Below, piece by piece: positions 59,379-64,000 of a stretch of DNA of 64,000 nt. Source of the DNA: Leptothoe sp034932105 (GTDB taxonomy: Bacteria; Cyanobacteriota; Cyanobacteriia; Phormidesmidales; Phormidesmidaceae). A program made the position numbers and the translations under genes. How positions within the stretch are numbered: the first letter of the stretch is position 1; each line of letters starts with the position of its first letter. The notes under the pieces were generated by a model, which was given only the letters and a program-made list of their open reading frames with translations, was not told the origin of the DNA and made no database searches. The stretch spans positions 189,174-253,173 of the forward strand of contig NZ_JAYGIG010000114.1 in NCBI RefSeq assembly GCF_034932105.1. Reading direction: 5' to 3'.

Positions 59379-59983
59379 GTGGAATTGTAGGCCCCATTGT
59401 CTAACTGGAAATCTTGGCTGATAGCCTTTGTCTGACAGGGTTCGCCCAGGGCAAAGCCCCTATGGGATGATTTATTTTGTTGCCTGTTTGGCACCTTGCA
59501 CCTTGGTACGTTTGTGGAAGGGCTCCTGTGGAAAATGCAACTGCCTTTGTAGAAAAGTCGCAGATATCGTTGTTTTGTCCGTTTGGTGCAAAAACATTCC
59601 GTGAAATGGCTGAGGCTAATTGAATCATTGTCTAGATGCCAATGGCCTACCTCGGATCAATCTCGGATAAATATTGATGAGATATGGGAAAACCTTGACT
59701 AGGTGGCTGATTCTGTTGTTCAGGTTGTTCTGACTGATCAGCTGCCAGATTAAGGAACAACAACTCCCAGGGAAACCTCCAGGTTTTAACTTGGGCGTGG
59801 TTTAAGCAGCATGTGATCCAGGCGTTAGAAGTGATTTAGGAAAAGTCTGAGTCAACTCTTCTTTCAACCAGCTTAAAAAGTGGCATGGCAGGGGGCTAAA
59901 TACCCTCCTACATAACCCTAAAGGGTACTCCATCGTTAAAAGGTCGATGGCTAACCTGTAATCACGTTGCGAGTATATAAATC
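59379..59983. other. Intergenic region between rarD and DUF1353 gene
   Basis: These 605 bp contain no supportable gene. The one notable element is the second copy of the 39-bp dispersed repeat (59770-59808). A small CCATCG/CGATGG inverted repeat lies near 59930-59950. The right end should hold the promoter of the DUF1353 gene. The stretch marks the change from core to accessory DNA. Confidence 0.5.
59770..59808. repeat. Dispersed 39-bp repeat, copy 2
   Basis: About 35 of 39 positions agree with the copy at 44337-44375 (shared words GGGAAACCT, CAGGTTTTAACTTGG, CGTGGTTTAA). It lies in the large gap upstream of the DUF1353 gene. Confidence 0.6.
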
Positions 59984-60529
59984 ATGTATAAACCCAGAAT
60001 TGGCAAACTGCTTTGTGATGGTAAACCGGTTTATAAAAGTCTTTGGCCTGGTAAGAAGTTTCAGTTGGATGAATGGTGGACCTATGAGGACCATCTAGGT
60101 CAGGTTTGGGTTCTTCCTCCTGGGTTTGTGTATGACTTGGCGAGTATTCCAGCGTGGATGGCGGGAAGTTTGCAGTGGGGGGCCTGGAATGTGGGGGCGG
60201 TGCCCCATGATTGGGCTTATGAGTATGGGTATTTGTTGCGGGTAATGGATGGGCAGTTGGAAGAGGTGCCTGTGACGAAGCGGCAAACGGATGATTTGTT
60301 TGCTGATGTGATGTTTAGTGTGGGCCGCAAAATTAAGGGCTCCCAGTTTTGGCGGATGCAGCTGGTTTATTTTGCAGTGAGATTTTTTGGTAAGGGTGTG
60401 TGGATTCGGGGGCGGCGGCAGTCGCAGCCGTTGCCGCCGTCTTTGGGTGAGTTACAGTGGGCCTATGAGCGGGCCTATGACAATGTGGATATGGATAGTC
60501 GGTGGGGCCATCTTGTGGCCCAGGGGTGA
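59984..60529 (+). CDS. DUF1353-family protein (phage-like)
   Basis: A 181-residue protein with the DUF1353 pattern: PPGFVYDLASIPAWM, then VPHDWAYEYGYLLR, and a C-terminal helix-rich part ending with VRFFGKGVWIRG. DUF1353 is found largely in phages and prophages, where it is of unknown function, and also as stray genes in bacteria. Here it stands alone with no other phage gene nearby and is followed by the convergent ROCO gene. The origin is probably horizontal. ATG start at 59984. Confidence 0.83.
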   Translation: MYKPRIGKLLCDGKPVYKSLWPGKKFQLDEWWTYEDHLGQVWVLPPGFVYDLASIPAWMAGSLQWGAWNVGAVPHDWAYEYGYLLRVMDGQLEEVPVTKRQTDDLFADVMFSVGRKIKGSQFWRMQLVYFAVRFFGKGVWIRGRRQSQPLPPSLGELQWAYERAYDNVDMDSRWGHLVAQG

Positions 60530-60642
60530 TTCGCTAGACTGGAGCCAGAGGCTCTGTTGAGGTAAAATCCTTCACTCCTGCTAGTCGGTTTTGATCTCAT
60601 TTGTCCTGGGTTTTGAACTCTGGGTGGTTACTTTTAATACTC

Positions 60643-63405
60643 TTAACTGCTAAAGCCATCGAGGAATGCGATGATGGCATTTAGGGGAATATTATCTGTG
60701 ACGTCGGTGGCGACCTGCATTAGGGAACTTTTGAAGCCTTGTTCCCAGCGGTCACGGTCTCGAATGTTTTGGGCTAGGATGCCAAATTGCTGACGTAGTT
60801 TTTGCCAGCCTTGGCGGTCATTTTGTTCAATGGTTTCAGCTGCGGCATTGAGCAAAACACGGCTACTGTCTTCTGTGAGCACCCGGTCAGGGTTATGGTC
60901 TTGTACGGTGTTGGCAAGAAAGCTGCGCAATGCATCGAGGGCTTCTAGGGTGGCAGGCTCGTTTTGGTAATGATTAATGGTTTGGGTTTGGGCTAGTTGG
61001 ACGTTGTCGGCATAGATGATGGTGGTGGTGGCTGGTGGATAATATTCGATGTGTTGGTTTTTGAGTTGTTCAAATCTGGCTTGTTCTGGCTTTTTGTTTG
61101 GTTCGTTGGGTGCAGACTGTTTATCTAACTCATCAAAGCGTTCTTGAACTGAGAGAACGGCAGTCAGTCTGGGGATGTTGACGTCAATGCAACTTTTGCT
61201 ACACGGAATGTCGTAGCGCCTTTTGGCTAGGAAGCGGTCTAAGGTTTTTACGGGGAAGAAGTGGGGTTCGCCACTATTTTCACATTCTTCGCAGATGCAG
61301 GGAATGAGTTTGGTTTCGCGAATTTTCTCAAAGGAGGCGTTGATTTCGTCGATTTCGTTAGTGATGACGCTCAGCAGTTCTTTGTTGTGTACGCCTGAAA
61401 CGCGAATGCAGATTTCTCCCTTGTAGGGGCGATAGGTTTCGATTACTTCTGCGCGGGCGCGACTGTTGTTGAGGACAACGCCGCTACGCCAGACGATTTG
61501 TTGCTGCTCGATCCAACGGTAGAGACGGACGATGAGCTGGGTGACGATGCCCTTGGGCATAAATTCATATTCGTAGCGCAGCATGAGGTTATTGGGGCTA
61601 TCCCAGTCGTAGTCGGGTGGGTCAAAGTCTAGGAGCTGGGGAGAGATGTAGGTATCTTTGCGGCCAGGGATGGGATAGCACAGATTGAAGTTTTCCATGA
61701 GCTTTAGCAGTTCGTCGCCCATGGTGGCATAGTCGTCTTTATTCCAAATGTCATTTAGCTGGGCGGTGGTGAATGTGCCCTTAGCTTTGATCACATCTTC
61801 GTTTTTGATTACGGCATAGACGGCGTTGGTGGCCCATGCGGGTTGCAATATAACAATATTTTTGAGAACGCGATCTTTTTGAAAGTGTAGGAAAATGCCT
61901 AGTTTATGGAGAAAGTCGCTAATGCGTAGCATCTCGCTACGGTCGGTGACACCGTTGCGCTGGCAGAGGGCAAAGTAGGCACCCTGGGGAATGTAGTTGC
62001 GAGAGTCGTTTTCGAGGGCATAGCGGACGCGTGCCCATTTTGGTAGTAAAGGTGTGCCAACAAAGTCTAGGGTTTGGATATGTTGTTGGATAGCCTGCTT
62101 GATGTCATCTAGACCACGGCCATCTTCTAGGTTGGTAGCGATAAACCGTTGAATATGGGGAAAGTCTTTAGTTAGTTGACTTTCATTGACATTGCAGGGG
62201 CGGTTACCTTTTTCGTTTTTGATTAGCAGTACGGGGCTGTCGCCACCAAATAGCTCAATGGAGTTGAGCCAGTAGGGAAAGTCGGTATTTTCCTTGCGGG
62301 TGTCGGCAACCAGGGCATAGAGGGAGCGTTCGGTGAGAAAGAACTGATGGGTTTGGTGATAGATCTCTTGGCCACCAAAGTCCCAGAGATGGACCCGAAA
62401 ATCTTGATCATTTGCTAATGGAAAACGCCACTGAATGACTTCGATGCCATGGGTGGATTCTTCTTTGGGATCGAGCTGATAGGCAGGATCTATAATCTTT
62501 TTCGCGAGGGAGGTTTTGCCTGCACCCCCTTCGCCAACAATCAGGAATTTAGCTTCTTGTAGTAGAAACTGTCCCGACTTATCGGTGGGTGTTTCATAGA
62601 AACGAAAGATAGCTTTTAAATCGTCGGCATTTCTCCAAGAATTAGGCTCTCCTAAAATTTCCGGCGGAATAGGTAGAGGATTGCCGCTGAGATCGATTTG
62701 AGTTAGCGGGAGTTGTTTTAATTCTGCTGGTAACTCAGAGAATCTATTTTGATAAAGGTCAAGGGAGGTGAGACTGGTGAGCTGGACAATTTCGGGTGGC
62801 AGGGCGCTCAACTGGTTGTAGCTGAGGTAAAGGGAGGTGAGACTGGTGAGCTGGACAATTTCGGGTGGCAGGGCGCTCAACTGGTTGGAGCTGAGGTCAA
62901 GGGAGGTGAGACTGGTGAGCTGTCCAATTTCGGGTGGCAGGGCGCTCAACTGGTTGTAGCGGAGGTCAAGGGAGGTGAGACTGGTGAGCTGTCCAATTTC
63001 GGGTGGCAGGGCGCTCAACTGGTTGGAGCTGAGGTAAAGGGAGGTGAGACTGGTGAGCTGTCCAATTTCGGGTGGCAGGGCGCTCAACTGGTTGGAGCTG
63101 AGGTAAAGGGAGGTGAGACTGGTGAGCTGTCCAATTTCGGGTGGCAGGGCGCTCAACTGGTTGGAGCTGAGGTAAAGGGAGGTGAGACTGGTGAGCTGTC
63201 CAATTTCGGGTGGCAGGGCACTCAACTGGTTGCCGATATATTCAAATGTGTCCTCATCTAACTTGCCCAATGTCAAGGTTTCCAACTGGGTTAACTGCCC
63301 AATTTCGGGCGGTAACTCCGTTAGTTTATTCCCTGATAGGTCAAGCTCTTTTGCCCCAGCCCGTGCTGCTTCCTCAATTACCTGCAGTAGCTCATCTCGT
63401 GTCAT
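60643..63405 (-). CDS. LRR-Roc-COR (ROCO) protein
   Basis: A 920-residue ROCO protein. Residues 20-245 form leucine-rich repeats of the 23-residue type (LPPEIGQLTSLTSLYLSSNQL), with seven nearly identical units. Residues about 285-445 are a Roc GTPase: P-loop GEGGAGKTS (291-299), switch region THG (319-320), DFGGQE (342-347) and a degenerate G4, KNEK (396-399). COR follows (about 455-690: RYEYEFMPKGIVTQLIVRLYRW). A cysteine group (Cys703, 705, 708, 735, 739) may bind zinc. The last 170 residues, with INHYQ (810-814) and a helical end, are an unassigned C-terminal module. Kin are LRRK2-type and cyanobacterial ROCO proteins; some bacterial ROCO act in conflict or signalling. ATG start at 63405. 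Confidence 0.93.
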   Translation of the reverse strand: MTRDELLQVIEEAARAGAKELDLSGNKLTELPPEIGQLTQLETLTLGKLDEDTFEYIGNQLSALPPEIGQLTSLTSLYLSSNQLSALPPEIGQLTSLTSLYLSSNQLSALPPEIGQLTSLTSLYLSSNQLSALPPEIGQLTSLTSLDLRYNQLSALPPEIGQLTSLTSLDLSSNQLSALPPEIVQLTSLTSLYLSYNQLSALPPEIVQLTSLTSLDLYQNRFSELPAELKQLPLTQIDLSGNPLPIPPEILGEPNSWRNADDLKAIFRFYETPTDKSGQFLLQEAKFLIVGEGGAGKTSLAKKIIDPAYQLDPKEESTHGIEVIQWRFPLANDQDFRVHLWDFGGQEIYHQTHQFFLTERSLYALVADTRKENTDFPYWLNSIELFGGDSPVLLIKNEKGNRPCNVNESQLTKDFPHIQRFIATNLEDGRGLDDIKQAIQQHIQTLDFVGTPLLPKWARVRYALENDSRNYIPQGAYFALCQRNGVTDRSEMLRISDFLHKLGIFLHFQKDRVLKNIVILQPAWATNAVYAVIKNEDVIKAKGTFTTAQLNDIWNKDDYATMGDELLKLMENFNLCYPIPGRKDTYISPQLLDFDPPDYDWDSPNNLMLRYEYEFMPKGIVTQLIVRLYRWIEQQQIVWRSGVVLNNSRARAEVIETYRPYKGEICIRVSGVHNKELLSVITNEIDEINASFEKIRETKLIPCICEECENSGEPHFFPVKTLDRFLAKRRYDIPCSKSCIDVNIPRLTAVLSVQERFDELDKQSAPNEPNKKPEQARFEQLKNQHIEYYPPATTTIIYADNVQLAQTQTINHYQNEPATLEALDALRSFLANTVQDHNPDRVLTEDSSRVLLNAAAETIEQNDRQGWQKLRQQFGILAQNIRDRDRWEQGFKSSLMQVATDVTDNIPLNAIIAFLDGFSS
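62761..63240 (-). repeat. 69-bp tandem repeat array encoding the LRR units
   Basis: About seven 69-bp units run from 62761 to 63240 (each starting near GGTGAGACTGGTGAGCTG on the plus strand), with only a few differences between copies, each encoding one 23-residue LRR. The near identity at the DNA level, including silent sites, points to recent amplification or gene conversion. Long-read data would be needed to be sure of the copy number in the source. Confidence 0.9.
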
Positions 63406-63648
63406 ACTTACTCGCTCTAGTCAGTACTTGGGGTTATTGTGACAAACCTCGGCTGGTAATGGTCAAACGTTAATATTTAATCCTTATTGGATATCTATAA
63501 TCCCTCACACATCCCAATCCGCTTGAGAAACGGAGCGTCATGGGTTTGAGATATCTCTCCTGCTCTGCCGACACATGGTCGTAATAGGTCAGCCATTCCT
63601 AGAAGCAAACTTTCTTGTAGGTGCTGGTATATGCCTTGTTTAATGTAA
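63406..63648. other. Spacer between ROCO gene and IS66 transposase
   Basis: No gene. On the minus strand a TTGACC is present near 63464-63459, followed by CACAAT after 19 bp, a possible ROCO promoter of moderate quality. The left end of the IS66 element should lie in this stretch but no diagnostic terminal repeat was recognised. Confidence 0.35.
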
Positions 63649-64000
63649 CTACTCAGGCTGGGGTAGGAGAGTTATAGGGTTTCCAGAGAACAATCCCATG
63701 AGGGCATCCAGAACGTTATGCCCCTGTTTGCGTAGAGTGGATAGGTAACCGCGAATACGGCAGAACATCCGAGCTCCCTCTGTGGAACGGAAGCAGCCCG
63801 AAACCTTCTGCTTAAGTTTCATCATCCGCAGATCTCGTTCAGCTTGATTATTGTCAAAGGGGACCTCAAAGTCATACATAAAACCAAGCACTGAGGCTTG
63901 TTGAGCCTTGAGTCGTTCCAACAGATTTCGGGGAGGAGAGCGTTTCGGACGTCCTCGTTTTTTCGGAGCATCCGGTGGGGGAGTGGGGATAGGATTCGCC
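63649..64000 (-). CDS. IS66-family transposase, C-terminal part (5' end outside window)
   Basis: The minus-strand frame is open from the right edge of the window to the stop at 63649-63651, so only the last 117 residues are seen. They include KKRGRPKRSPPRNLLERLKAQQ, then FDNNQAERDLRMMKLKQKVSGCFRS and CRIRGYLSTLRKQG, the C-terminal signature of IS66-type transposases. The inverted repeat of the element cannot be set without the other end; the DNA from about 63450 to 63648 may contain the right terminal region. The partial gene could be complete outside the window or a fragment. Confidence 0.9.
   Translation of the reverse strand, partial: ANPIPTPPPDAPKKRGRPKRSPPRNLLERLKAQQASVLGFMYDFEVPFDNNQAERDLRMMKLKQKVSGCFRSTEGARMFCRIRGYLSTLRKQGHNVLDALMGLFSGNPITLLPQPE

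Noticed and set aside
62749..63261. Open 170-codon frame on the plus strand across the LRR array
   Set aside because: It is a by-product of the 69-bp repeats being a multiple of three; it is antisense to a clear LRR domain and has no ribosome binding site or family resemblance.

Overview
The window is chromosomal DNA from a cyanobacterium. The evidence is psbZ next to ribH, a group-1 SigA-type sigma factor, an HHL1-like protein, a LexA of the cyanobacterial type with matching operator sites, a PatA-type response regulator in a Pil/Pix-like chemosensory cluster, and about 26 copies of the HIP1 octamer GCGATCGC (chance expectation is about one per 65 kb). Genus cannot be fixed from the sequence alone. 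Most of the window is ordinary core genome in short transcription units on both strands. There is no rRNA, CRISPR array or complete prophage, and one tRNA gene (Gly-GCC).

Layout. 1-8.8 kb: 3' end of anmK, a small conserved protein, two tandem paralogous Ser/Thr kinases, then on the minus strand a tight unit ubiB-like kinase / PP2C phosphatase / double universal stress protein. 8.9-18.8 kb: a DHH-CBS-tRNA nucleotidyltransferase fusion, psbZ-ribH, tRNA-Gly, an MBL hydrolase, surE divergent from pheS, msrA and a STAS protein. 18.9-27.3 kb: a DUF3352 lipoprotein, lexA with two operator boxes, rpoD (sigA), a degenerate receiver, thyX, a dynamin/Era-like GTPase and a YbjN-like protein. 27.4-33 kb: ugd and a UDP-xylose synthase gene (nucleotide-sugar supply), a TPR protein, DUF4058 and an alpha/beta hydrolase.

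33-42.5 kb: a chemosensory operon read on the minus strand as PatA-type regulator, CheY, CheW, membrane MCP, hybrid CheA, CheW. By gene order it matches the pilG-H-I-J-L / pixG-H-I-J-L clusters that control type IV pilus motility in cyanobacteria. No cheB or cheR is present. 42.6-50.8 kb: amt, an EVE-domain protein, tsaE, an orphan ParA, a BI-1 family protein, ppx-methyltransferase and cysH. 50.8-59.4 kb: lnt, two RluA-family synthases (one with the catalytic Asp replaced by Gly), a SWIM-finger protein, aspA, an HHL1-like gene and rarD. 59.4-64 kb looks like accessory DNA: an orphan DUF1353 gene, a 920-residue LRR-Roc-COR (ROCO) GTPase whose LRR array is made of nearly identical 69-bp units, and the 3' end of an IS66-type transposase running off the window.

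The most interesting points are the two exact cyanobacterial LexA boxes over lexA with an intact self-cleavage site, the 54-bp perfect palindrome behind rpoD, the ROCO protein beside an IS66 element, the repeat-expanded CheA linker, the 50-bp tandem repeat inside the chemosensory cluster, and structured intergenic DNA at psbZ-ribH and amt.
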